Assembly: GCA_040772505.1 (NCBI GenBank)
Contig: JAXGYA010000001.1
Coordinates: forward strand, 186,001 to 250,000
Direction of reading: 5' to 3'
Length of the DNA: 64,000 bases
From: Mariniphaga sp040772505
Lineage (GTDB): Bacteria > Bacteroidota > Bacteroidia > Bacteroidales > Prolixibacteraceae
How positions within the stretch are numbered: the stretch's first letter is position 1; every line of letters begins with the position of its first letter. A program made the translations under genes and the position numbers. The notes under the pieces were generated by a model. The model was not told the origin of the DNA. It saw only the letters and a list, made by a program, of their open reading frames with translations, and made no database searches. Below are positions 54,055 through 64,000 of the stretch, piece after piece.

Positions 54055-54642
54055 TTATAAATTCCTGTAATATAACTCTTTGGCTTCGATCTTCATTCCC
54101 GGATTGTGCCCCTGAATGGCGAAGTGCCCCGTTTTATACTCGTCATCTTCATAGGTCATTACCAGAGTATCATTTATCCAGAATTTAATACTGTTCCCCT
54201 CTGCCATTATTCTGTAGGAAAACCACTCCCCGTCAAGGGTAAGCAGTTTTATGGCTTTCCCGGTAGGTTTCCCCGGTTTCCACAGCCAGCCGGTGTGCGC
54301 TTCCTGATTATGACAAATCTGTGCTTCATATCCTCTCGGAAAGCCATCCGGATTGTCTGCAGGCGGAACTGCCCGAAAATAAAAACCGCTGTTGGATTTT
54401 TCCCCGGATATGCGGAACATGCCCTTAAATTCAAAATCTGTTGCAGTTACATCAGTATAAATATGTCCCATTCCGTCATCGCCGGTTAAAATTCCGTCTT
54501 TCACATACCATTTCGCATTTCCCCGCACAAACCAACCGTTCAGATTTCTTCCGTTGAAAAGGGAAATCCATTTTGACTGAGCGCTTGCCTCATTTATACT
54601 GCCAATCAAAAGCAATGCTGCAAGCAAAAAAACTTTTCTCAT
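54055..54642 (-). CDS. Secreted DUF1080 (3-keto-disaccharide hydrolase-like) protein
   Basis: A 195-residue exported protein (signal 1-21, ending EASAQ) made of one DUF1080 domain, a concanavalin-like beta sandwich: WISLFNGRNLNGWFVRGNAKW, GFYFRAVPPADNPDG, GYEAQICHNQEAHTG, GHFAIQGHN. Members act on 3-keto-glycosides, cleaving them after C3 oxidation. It lies 28 bases downstream of the Gfo/Idh/MocA oxidoreductase gene, which could make the 3-keto substrate. Single-domain length is normal. Confidence 0.88.
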   Translation of the reverse strand: MRKVFLLAALLLIGSINEASAQSKWISLFNGRNLNGWFVRGNAKWYVKDGILTGDDGMGHIYTDVTATDFEFKGMFRISGEKSNSGFYFRAVPPADNPDGFPRGYEAQICHNQEAHTGWLWKPGKPTGKAIKLLTLDGEWFSYRIMAEGNSIKFWINDTLVMTYEDDEYKTGHFAIQGHNPGMKIEAKELYYRNL

Positions 54643-54670
54643 CTTGAAATATTTTGTAATTTTTAAAACA

Positions 54671-56152
54671 TCAGGCGGGCATATCCGGCAGCGTCCATCC
54701 TTCGCGGTAGGTATGCTTAATTAGCTCTCTTGCAAACGACTGCGCATTGATTGGATCACTCCAGACCTTGTTAAATCTTGGATGACCTTCAATAATTTCC
54801 ATTCCGTCATCAATGCAGAACTTAAATTCTTCATTGTCGCGGATGTTGGTGAATTCCATATTGGGTCCGTCCCAGTGCAGCTCCTTGTGCAAATCCTGCA
54901 ACCGAACAGCCAGCACACCCATAACCACCATTTCATTAAACGGTCCGGCTTCGGAGAACGGAGAAGCTGTTTCTGTTCTGTTTTCAGGGCTTTCCTTGCA
55001 TGCACGAATCCAGTCCTGCTCATGGCTGAGATCGATTCGGGGAATTAATTTGGGAGCATTTGGTACTCTGCCTGACATCAGCCAGGGATTCCTTCCGTAG
55101 CAACCGCAGATGATTTTATCTTTTGTTCCGTGGAAAATTACACCGCCGCCATCATAATTCATATCACGACCTTCGGGCCAGTCTGAAGGTTTCATGGGGC
55201 GTATTCCTCCATCCATCCAGGTTACCTGAACCTCAGGAAAATTGATTTTAATCCCTTTTTCCTTTGGGCGAGCCGGAAAAATGAGCTGAACAACTTCACT
55301 GTCAGGTGGCGAATCAGTCATCAGCAACGAGGAAACACCTTGTACTTTTGTGGGGTAGCCCAATTTTAATCCCATGAAAACAGGATGCAGAATGTGGCAA
55401 GCCATATCGCCTAAAGCTCCGGTGCCAAAATCCCACCATCCTCTGAAAGTCCACGGAGTGTACATGCGGTGATAGGGACGGAATTTGGCAGGACCGATAA
55501 ATAAATCCCAGTTCATTGTATCTGGGGGCCACATGCCTGTTCTTGGTGCAGCCAATCCCTGAGGCCACAAAGGTCTGTCGGTAAATGCTTCAACTTTTGT
55601 GACCTCTCCGATTTCATTGTTCCACAGCCACTCCTGAATCAGCCGGACTCCCTCTTCGGAAGAACCCTGATTGCCCATTGAAGTGGCAACTTTATGCTTT
55701 TCGGCAAGTTTGGTCAAAAGCCGCGATTCATAAACCGAGTGAGTGAGTGGTTTTTGAACATAGACATGTTTGTTCAACGTCATGGCATGAGCTGCAACTA
55801 TGGCATGTGTGTGGTCTGCTGTTGCCACCAGAACCGCATCAATGGATTTTCCCATTTCATCGTACATTTTACGCCAATCCCAATATTTTTTCGCATTCGG
55901 GAAATGGTCGAAACAGCGCTGACTGTGCGCCCAGTCCACATCGCAAAGCGCAACAATATTTTCGGATTCCATTTTTCTGAGGTTACCAAAGCCCATACCT
56001 CCAATTCCAACCCCTGCAATATTCAACTTGTCGCTGGGAGCCTTATGCCCCAATCCGGAGATTACATTACTGGGAACTACTGTTAACCCGGCGGCTGCGG
56101 CAGCAGTAGTACCAATAAAATCCCTTCTTCTGATTTTTTTGTACTCTTTCAT
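54671..56152 (-). CDS. Tat-exported Gfo/Idh/MocA family oxidoreductase
   Basis: A 493-residue NAD(P)-dependent dehydrogenase with a Tat signal (RRRDFIGTTAAAAAGL, residues 8-23). The Rossmann domain starts near 44 (LNIAGVGIGGMGFGNLRKM), and the hallmark EKP-like segment is VYVQKPLTHSVYES. The C-terminal substrate domain has WDFGTGALGDMACHILHPV. Family members oxidise sugars or their derivatives at C1 or C3. Together with the DUF1080 gene next to it, oxidation at C3 followed by glycosidic cleavage in the periplasm is plausible. The pair is one transcription unit. Confidence 0.9.
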   Translation of the reverse strand: MKEYKKIRRRDFIGTTAAAAAGLTVVPSNVISGLGHKAPSDKLNIAGVGIGGMGFGNLRKMESENIVALCDVDWAHSQRCFDHFPNAKKYWDWRKMYDEMGKSIDAVLVATADHTHAIVAAHAMTLNKHVYVQKPLTHSVYESRLLTKLAEKHKVATSMGNQGSSEEGVRLIQEWLWNNEIGEVTKVEAFTDRPLWPQGLAAPRTGMWPPDTMNWDLFIGPAKFRPYHRMYTPWTFRGWWDFGTGALGDMACHILHPVFMGLKLGYPTKVQGVSSLLMTDSPPDSEVVQLIFPARPKEKGIKINFPEVQVTWMDGGIRPMKPSDWPEGRDMNYDGGGVIFHGTKDKIICGCYGRNPWLMSGRVPNAPKLIPRIDLSHEQDWIRACKESPENRTETASPFSEAGPFNEMVVMGVLAVRLQDLHKELHWDGPNMEFTNIRDNEEFKFCIDDGMEIIEGHPRFNKVWSDPINAQSFARELIKHTYREGWTLPDMPA

Positions 56153-56367
56153 AATGATATTAAATTTTGATAATTATTCATATTGCCTCTTCAGTTTGCT
56201 GATTCAACAAATCCTTATCCCGGAAGATGGCGTAATTCATCAAAAAAGCAAAACTGCTTCTGCAAATTTAATTACTTGAGAATTAATTGACAAGAGAGCT
56301 GGCAGCCAATCCTGAAAGTATTTTGTCCAAGTTGTATGCTATCTTAACAATCTGTTTTTATACTTAT

Positions 56368-56466
56368 TTAAATTGAATTCACATAGGTTGGACGACTGCC
56401 GTCCTCATAGAATACCGGACCGTGGTCTATGTAGGTTTCTGCAGGAATATGAAAAGTTACAGTCGC
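56368..56466 (-). pseudogene. Short C-terminal coding relic
   Basis: A 32-codon open stretch on the minus strand ends with TAA at 56368-56370. It reads TVTFHIPAETYIDHG then PVFYEDGSRPTYVNSI and looks like a real protein end. An in-frame stop precedes it and no start exists. I do not recognise the family. The rest of the gap 56153-56600 shows no gene. Confidence 0.3.
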
Positions 56467-56576
56467 TCATCTTCAGAAAATTTTTAAACAATTCTTCAAC
56501 TCTTGTGTTCTTATGTCATACTTTACTCCCAACACACGTGGTTTGATTTTTGATTTAGTTTAAGTTGATTAGAGAG

Positions 56577-56600
56577 AAGGTCGGTTGTTGAACCGGCCTT
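56577..56600 (-). terminator. Hairpin after dihydroorotase gene
   Basis: AAGGTCGGTT (56577-56586) pairs with AACCGGCCTT (56591-56600) with one G-U pair and a GTTG loop, directly next to the pyrC stop codon. On the minus strand it is followed by a pyrimidine-rich but not pure T run, so it is a moderate terminator. Confidence 0.55.
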
Positions 56601-57947
56601 TTATCTTTTATTAAAGAGAATTCGTTTCGCATTTTTTATTTCAATTGTTTCTCCCCTATCATAAACTTTGCGTCCGTTCACGAAAGTTGTAACCACCTGA
56701 TGCGAAAACTCCTGCCCCTCAAAAGGAGACCAGCCACACTTGTATAGCAAATTGGAAGATGTTACCTGCCAGCTTTGGTTTGGGTCGATCAGAACCAGGT
56801 CAGCAAAGTAATTCTCCCGGATATATCCCCTCTTTTTTATTCTGAACAGGTCAGCCGGTGCATGACACATTTTCTGAATTACCTTTTCCGGTGTAATCAC
56901 TCCATTATTAGCCATTTCCAGCATTGCAACAAGCGAATGCTGCACCAGCGGGCCACCCGACGGCGCATTGAAATAGCCTTTGCTTTTCTCCTCTCTCGTG
57001 TGAGGTGCATGGTCTGTTGCAATCACATCAATTTTATCTGTCAATAAAGCTTCCCACAAAGCTTCCTTGTCTTTAACTGTTTTTATTGAAGGATTCCATT
57101 TGATAAAATTCCCTTTCGATGCATAATCGCGCTCATCAAACCACAGATGATGCACACACACCTCTGCCGTGATTTTTTTATCTTTAACCTTTCCTGAAGT
57201 AAACAGGCTCATCTCCTTAGCAGATGACAGGTGCAAAATATGCAACTGTGTATTGTATTTTGCTGCCAGCTCAACTGCTTTTGATGATGATCTGTAGCAG
57301 GCTTCATCGCTTCTTATATGTGCATGAAGATGTACCGGCACTTTTTCTCCATATCTTGCTCTTGCAGCTTCTGTGTTTTTCTGAATTATTGTTTCATCTT
57401 CACAATGGGTAGCCACCAGTGTCGGCGCATTTTGAAAAAGTTCGGAGAGTGTTTTTTCATCATTCACCAGCATGTTGCCCGTGGATGAACCCATAAAAAC
57501 TTTAATACCGCACACCTCTGAAGGATTAGTTTTTAAAACTTCATCCAGGTTTCCGTTTGTTGCTCCCATATAAAATGAGTAATTGGCTGCTGAAACTTCG
57601 GCAGCACGGCGATATTTTTGCTCAAGCAGTTCCTGCGTGATAGTTTGTGGGTTGGTGTTGGGCATTTCCATAAAAGAAGTTATCCCTCCGGCAACAGCAG
57701 CACGGCTTTCACCGAAAATATCCCCTTTGTGGGTCAGACCCGGCTCACGAAAATGAACCTGATCATCTATTACTCCGGGAATGAGATAAAGACCGGAAGC
57801 ATCTATAACTTCAACTGTCGAAAAATCAAAATCTTTGGGAAGAGTATAAGGAAAAACACTTTCAATATATTCACCATGAACAAGAACACTGCCCTTAAAC
57901 CTCAGAGCTTCATTGATTATTATTGCATCTTTGATAAGTATTTTCAT
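56601..57947 (-). CDS. pyrC: Dihydroorotase
   Basis: Dihydroorotase closes the pyrimidine ring precursor (carbamoyl aspartate to dihydroorotate). The 448-residue amidohydrolase has GVIDDQVHFREPGLTHKGD, FMEMPNTNPQT, ATHCEDE, LHILHLSSA and VIATDHAPHT. The first metal His of the HxH motif is Gln here (DQVHF); I recall this variant in other Bacteroidota dihydroorotases, but it should be checked. The active-site Asp is in TDHAPHT. It is downstream of the GT2 gene on the same strand. Allantoinase is the alternative assignment. Confidence 0.88.
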   Translation of the reverse strand: MKILIKDAIIINEALRFKGSVLVHGEYIESVFPYTLPKDFDFSTVEVIDASGLYLIPGVIDDQVHFREPGLTHKGDIFGESRAAVAGGITSFMEMPNTNPQTITQELLEQKYRRAAEVSAANYSFYMGATNGNLDEVLKTNPSEVCGIKVFMGSSTGNMLVNDEKTLSELFQNAPTLVATHCEDETIIQKNTEAARARYGEKVPVHLHAHIRSDEACYRSSSKAVELAAKYNTQLHILHLSSAKEMSLFTSGKVKDKKITAEVCVHHLWFDERDYASKGNFIKWNPSIKTVKDKEALWEALLTDKIDVIATDHAPHTREEKSKGYFNAPSGGPLVQHSLVAMLEMANNGVITPEKVIQKMCHAPADLFRIKKRGYIRENYFADLVLIDPNQSWQVTSSNLLYKCGWSPFEGQEFSHQVVTTFVNGRKVYDRGETIEIKNAKRILFNKR

Positions 57948-58017
57948 ATTCTACACCTGTCACCATTTTACAATAATCTCTATTTACAATGAATTTAAAC
58001 AAACGGAAAAGTTCTTA

Positions 58018-58746
58018 TCAACGGCTATAATCTCTAAACCAGCTGTTTATTTTCATTTTTATGACACCCCAGAGCGCCTCGTTAAAAATACCGCCACTCA
58101 TTTTTGAAGTTCCTTCAGCCCGGTCAGTAAAAATAATCGGAACTTCTACAATGTTAAATCCAAATTTCCATGCAGTGAATTTCATTTCAACCTGAAACCC
58201 GTAGCCCACAAGTTTAATCTTATCAAAATCAATAGTCTCAAGAACTTTCCGTCTATAGCATTTAAAACCTGCGGTTGTGTCCATCACTTTCATTCCTGTA
58301 ATAATCCGAACATATTTTGATGCATAATAGGACATCAGCACTCTGCCTAACGGCCAGTTGATAACATTAATTCCTGAAATATAACGTGAGCCGATGGCAA
58401 CATCAGCTCCGTCAGCAGCTGCCTGCAGCAATCTCTCAAGGTCGTCCGGATTGTGGGAAAAGTCACAATCCATTTCGCATATATATTCATAATCCCTTTC
58501 CAATGCCCATCTGAATCCTGCAATATATGCAGTTCCCAGCCCCAGCTTCCCTTTTCTTTCAATTATATGCAAGCGTCCCGGAAATTCTTTCTCTAAATTT
58601 TTAACAATAGCTGCTGTTCCGTCAGGCGAGTTATCTTCAATAATCAACAAATGAAATGGTGTTTCCAAAGAGAAAACCTTCCGAATCATTTTTTCAACAT
58701 TTTCTCTTTCATTGTAGGTAGGAATGATGACCAAATTTTTTGACAC
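58018..58746 (-). CDS. Dolichyl/polyprenyl-phosphate mannose synthase-like GT2
   Basis: A family 2 glycosyltransferase of the polyprenol-phosphate mannose synthase type, about 242 residues from the GTG at 58746 (VSKNLVIIPTYNERENV). An alternative GTG lies at 58782. The nucleotide-sugar site shows PTYNERENV and EDNSPDGTA; the metal motif is EMDCDFSHNPDD. The C-terminus WFRDYSR has no membrane span, as in type III synthases. It probably loads mannose or a similar sugar onto a lipid carrier for later transfer. It is upstream of pyrC in one direction. Confidence 0.88.
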   Translation of the reverse strand: MSKNLVIIPTYNERENVEKMIRKVFSLETPFHLLIIEDNSPDGTAAIVKNLEKEFPGRLHIIERKGKLGLGTAYIAGFRWALERDYEYICEMDCDFSHNPDDLERLLQAAADGADVAIGSRYISGINVINWPLGRVLMSYYASKYVRIITGMKVMDTTAGFKCYRRKVLETIDFDKIKLVGYGFQVEMKFTAWKFGFNIVEVPIIFTDRAEGTSKMSGGIFNEALWGVIKMKINSWFRDYSR

Positions 58747-58859
58747 AACTTTTATTTTTAAATTTATAAAGCGAAAATACACTTTTGATTGTAATATCTG
58801 TTCTCTATGTTCCTTTATATTAGTTAATATTGAGAACTGAAAAATTTTAAAACTAAAAA

Positions 58860-59330
58860 ATGAATCAGAAAAGATGCATCAGAATTGATTTAAACAACCC
58901 AAATCATTGTGATAATTTACTTAAAATCCTCAACTATTATATGGAAGATAAAATTGGTATGGGGAAACCCATGTCCGGGGCATTAAAGCCGAAGATTATT
59001 GAAGGGTTAAGAGGTCATCCGGGGTATATCGGGTTTTTTGCCTGCATTGGCGAAGAGTTTGCCGCTTTGGCAAATTGCAACATCAATTTTTCAACCTGGC
59101 AGGCAATGCCTTTAATTAACATACACGATTTTGTGGTGTCTCCTGATTTCAGGGGACAAGGCATAGGAATTTTCCTTTTGGAAGAGATAGAAAAGTACGC
59201 CCGGCAAAACGGATTCTGCAGAATAAACCTTGAAGTATCCCATGAAAACCTGAATGCCCAAAAATTATACAAAAAAGCAGGATTTAAAGAGTGTAACCCG
59301 CCCAACTATTTTTGGGAAAAAAGGTTTTAA
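58860..59330 (+). CDS. GNAT family N-acetyltransferase
   Basis: A 156-residue acetyl-CoA-dependent transferase of the GNAT fold. The acetyl-CoA loop is VSPDFRGQGIGIFLLEEIE (motif A), followed by VSHENLNAQKLYKKAGFKE (motif B). The substrate could be a small amine, an antibiotic or a protein N-terminus; sequence does not tell. It is a single gene, divergent from the GT2 gene. Confidence 0.9.
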   Translation: MNQKRCIRIDLNNPNHCDNLLKILNYYMEDKIGMGKPMSGALKPKIIEGLRGHPGYIGFFACIGEEFAALANCNINFSTWQAMPLINIHDFVVSPDFRGQGIGIFLLEEIEKYARQNGFCRINLEVSHENLNAQKLYKKAGFKECNPPNYFWEKRF

Positions 59331-59461
59331 AAAGAACCACATTTCTTTACACTAAATTTAACATTGTTCTATCTCATTGATTTTCTGTACCAATAGCAAT
59401 GCCATCGGAATACGGATAACTGCACGAGATTGTTTTTCAGAAAATATTTAATATCATTCTG

Positions 59462-59491
59462 TTGCAATGATGAAAAAAGGTTTTAGTTTTG
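59462..59491 (+). promoter_or_regulatory. rRNA promoter P1 (Bacteroidota type)
   Basis: TTG (59462-59464), 19 bases, then TAGTTTTG (59484-59491). This is an exact fit to the Bacteroidota form TTG-N19-TAnnTTTG. It lies about 280 bases before the 16S start. Like P2, it reads TTGCA at the front and TTTGCA at the end. Confidence 0.75.
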
Positions 59492-59555
59492 CAGCCGTTT
59501 TCAAAGGAAAAAAGTTCGTTGATTCAATTTGTTTTTAATGGCTGAGAAATAAATT

Positions 59556-59585
59556 TTGCAGTTAGAATAAAATTGACTATCTTTG
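59556..59585 (+). promoter_or_regulatory. rRNA promoter P2 (Bacteroidota type)
   Basis: TTG (59556-59558), 19 bases, then TATCTTTG (59578-59585). It has the same geometry as P1, 94 bases further on. Downstream, GTTCTTTAAAA near 59659 resembles the rRNA antitermination boxA. No gene lies between the GNAT gene and the 16S gene (59331-59771). Confidence 0.82.
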
Positions 59586-59771
59586 CAACCCTGCAATAAA
59601 AAAAGCAGATTATTCCAATCACTTTTTAAGCAGTTGGAGACATAAGAAAAGATTAAAAGTTCTTTAAAATTTTGATATTGAAATAAAGCATTAAAAAAGC
59701 AAGGTGTAACAACTTTGTTAATTTCTTAGAGGATTTACCTGAGCGCGAAAGACATTAAACTTTTTATATTT

Positions 59772-61297
<1,526 letters not shown>

Positions 61298-61368
61298 CTG
61301 GAGCTTTGGTAAAACAAAGAGAGATTGATAAAAGGTTGACCCTTGCTTTTTTTATAAGATATGAGAAG

Positions 61369-61546
61369 CCCCTCCTAACCTCCCCAAGGGGAGGGACAAG
61401 AGAACCCACCTAACCTCCCTAAAGGGAGGAATAGGAGAAAAAAAAAGCCCACCTAACCTCCCTAAAGGGAGGAACAAGAAAAAGGATTGCATCCTTTTTG
61501 GTTTTCCCCCTTTGGGGGAACGGAAAGGGGGCTTTAGATGGCTCTT
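61369..61546 (+). repeat. C-rich/G-rich hairpin repeat array in the 16S-23S spacer, part 1
   Basis: Copies of CACCTAACCTCCCTAAAGGGAGG occur at about 61370, 61406 and 61450. A copy of opposite build (TTCCCCCTTTGGGGGAAC then AAAGGGGGCT) lies at about 61503. Each unit folds into a C-run/G-run hairpin. The units are separated by A/G-rich joiners such as ACAAGAGA. They occupy the space between 16S and tRNA-Ile. Confidence 0.8.
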
Positions 61547-61558
61547 GGGGGATCCTAC

Positions 61559-61632
61559 AGTCCCGTAGCTCAGCTGGTTAGAGCGCTACACTGATAATGT
61601 AGAGGTCCCCAGTTCAAGTCTGGGCGGGACTA
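61559..61632 (+). tRNA. tRNA-Ile (GAT)
   Basis: A 74-nt tRNA in the rRNA spacer. The acceptor AGTCCCG pairs with CGGGACT, with discriminator A. The anticodon stem-loop CTACA-CTGATAA-TGTAG gives GAT. The T-arm is CCCAGTTCAAGTCTGGG. Confidence 0.95.
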
Positions 61633-61635
61633 CGG

Positions 61636-61800
61636 AAAAGCCTCCCCTAACCCCTCCAAAGGAGGGCAAGAGAGAGAGAGAGAGTGAAGAGAAGTCCCAC
61701 CTAACCTCCCCAAAAGGGAGGGACAAGAGAGAAAATTGCATCCTTTTTGGTTTTTCCCCTTTGGGGGAATTAAAAAGGGGGCTCTTGGAGGAACGGAAAG
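61636..61800 (+). repeat. Spacer repeat array, part 2
   Basis: It continues the same families between the two tRNAs: CTAACCCCTCCAAAGGAGG at about 61642, CACCTAACCTCCCCAAAAGGGAGG at about 61698, and TTGCATCCTTTTTGG followed by CCCCTTTGGGGGAATT at about 61736-61775. The last block repeats 61484-61540 closely, so a segment of roughly 100 bases appears on both sides of tRNA-Ile. An AG run (AGAGAGAG) lies near 61671. Confidence 0.75.
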
Positions 61801-61813
61801 GGAGCTCATTACT

Positions 61814-61887
61814 GGGGGATTAGCTCAGTTGGCTAGAGCGCTTGATTTGCATTCAAGAGGTCAAGGGTTCGACTCCCTTATTCTCCA
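61814..61887 (+). tRNA. tRNA-Ala (TGC)
   Basis: A 74-nt tRNA. The acceptor GGGGGAT pairs with ATTCTCC, with discriminator A. The anticodon stem-loop CTTGA-TTTGCAT-TCAAG gives TGC. The T-arm is AAGGGTTCGACTCCCTT. It is in the usual place after tRNA-Ile in the rRNA spacer. Confidence 0.95.
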
Positions 61888-62013
61888 CAGCCCCTCCCGG
61901 TTTTTCCCAAGAGGAGAAAGAGAGGAGAAAAAAGAGGATAGAAAGTTGAAAGTGGTTGTTTCACTAAAAAAAGGCAGACGTTCAAAAAAAATATTGAAAT
62001 ACTGAAAGCAGTT

Positions 62014-62080
62014 TAGAGTTCAGAGTTCAGAGTTGAAAAACCAACCCGGAACCCGGAACTTGAGATCCGGAACCCGAAAC
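62014..62080 (+). repeat. Short tandem degenerate repeats in the spacer
   Basis: GAGTTCAGAGTTCAGAGTTG at about 62015 is a run of a 7-base unit. It is followed by variants of AACCCGGAACCCGGAACTTG and CCGGAACCCGAAAC. No hairpin of note; low-complexity spacer DNA. Confidence 0.6.
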
Positions 62081-62085
62081 TGCAC

Positions 62086-62133
62086 AAGATAAGGCTGGTG
62101 CCATAAGCAAGGTTCGATTCCTTGGTTATCTTC
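62086..62133 (+). other. tRNA-like relic without anticodon arm
   Basis: AAGATAA (62086-62092) pairs with TTATCTT (62126-62132) as a 7-bp acceptor-like stem. Inside are GGC-TGGT-GCC, a small D-arm-like hairpin, and CAAGG-TTCGATT-CCTTG, a perfect T-arm. Total 48 bases; no anticodon arm is present. This is a tRNA that lost its middle, or an independent tRNA-like fold. Confidence 0.55.
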
Positions 62134-62146
62134 GGAAAGATGCTCT

Positions 62147-62180
62147 TTCTGTTTCCCTCCTTTGGGGGGATTAAGTAGGG
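62147..62180 (+). repeat. Spacer hairpin repeat, last copy before 23S
   Basis: TTTCCCTCCTTTGGGGGGAT then TAAGTAGGGCT. It is closely similar to the hairpin found inside the 23S gene at 63504-63546. Confidence 0.7.
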
Positions 62181-62301
62181 CTTTCTTTTAAAGTTCTTTG
62201 GCATGATGGGAAGTAGATAAAGGTAACAAATTGTAGAAAAATTTTACGAATTACTGAGTAACGAGGATTAGAAGAGACGATATAAGGGTTCTCATTATTA
62301 A

Positions 62302-64000
<1,699 letters not shown>

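Noticed and set aside
61369..62180. CRISPR-like array in the rRNA spacer
   Set aside because: The repeats are self-pairing, uneven in spacing, in both orientations and separated by low-complexity DNA, with no spacers of constant length and no cas genes.

Overview
The window comes from a Bacteroidota chromosome, most likely the Bacteroidales/Marinilabiliales side of the phylum. The evidence is a SusC/SusD pair with its own ECF sigma/FecR regulators, two promoters of the Bacteroidota form TTG-N19-TAnnTTTG before the rRNA operon, a 16S 3' end reading GGAACACCTCC, and families typical of the phylum (DUF4175, DUF4292, DUF5107, DUF1080). The order-level placement is inference; the 16S gene is present and can settle it.

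Layout. 1-4.2 kb: a pdxA fragment, leucyl aminopeptidase, a Tat-exported aldo/keto reductase, and two decayed genes (an AAA/DUF4143 ATPase and what looks like a radical SAM C-terminus). 4.3-6 kb: lactate permease. 6-25 kb: a polysaccharide-utilisation-type locus on the minus strand. Its transcription order is ECF sigma, FecR, SusC with STN domain, SusD, a secreted fucose-isomerase-like protein, two tandem GH-D-clan hydrolases, a DUF5107/TPR protein, a broken NamZ-like gene and a family 9-like carbohydrate-binding protein. The locus is much richer in AT than its flanks, and the composition changes inside susC. The sigma/FecR side holds REP-like hairpins, a partial sigma-gene duplication and an orphan MNT nucleotidyltransferase whose partner appears lost. 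25-51 kb: mostly housekeeping genes. These are tRNA-Leu, rbfA, a LolC/E-like permease, tdh, rsgA, uvrC, apt, mnmG, ybeY, DUF4175, a response regulator, ruvB, a glutaminyl cyclase, a flippase, rpiB, an Rrf2 regulator, hemW, dut, a TPR lipoprotein, a DUF4292 lipoprotein, an EnvC-like protein and an OsmC protein. 51.5-54 kb: a restriction-modification cassette resembling MjaI (CTAG) with an unknown third gene. 54-59.3 kb: a DUF1080 plus Gfo/Idh/MocA pair, dihydroorotase, a GT2 enzyme and a GNAT enzyme. 59.4-64 kb: an rRNA operon (16S, tRNA-Ile, tRNA-Ala, partial 23S).

Two signals stand out. First, a perfect 16-bp parS palindrome lies between mnmG and apt, and a 14/16 copy lies inside the DUF4175 gene. 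Next to them is a 450-bp AT-rich gap from which genes diverge, with an rRNA operon 20 kb away. Together they suggest that this is the chromosome-origin region. Second, the rRNA operon carries an array of C-rich/G-rich hairpin repeats in its 16S-23S spacer. The same repeat family seems to form an extension of a helix inside the 23S gene itself, and the spacer also holds a 48-nt tRNA-like relic. Other notable items are an STN/double-retropepsin/PDZ protein, a DNA methyltransferase with a nuclease-like tail, and the mosaic SusC.
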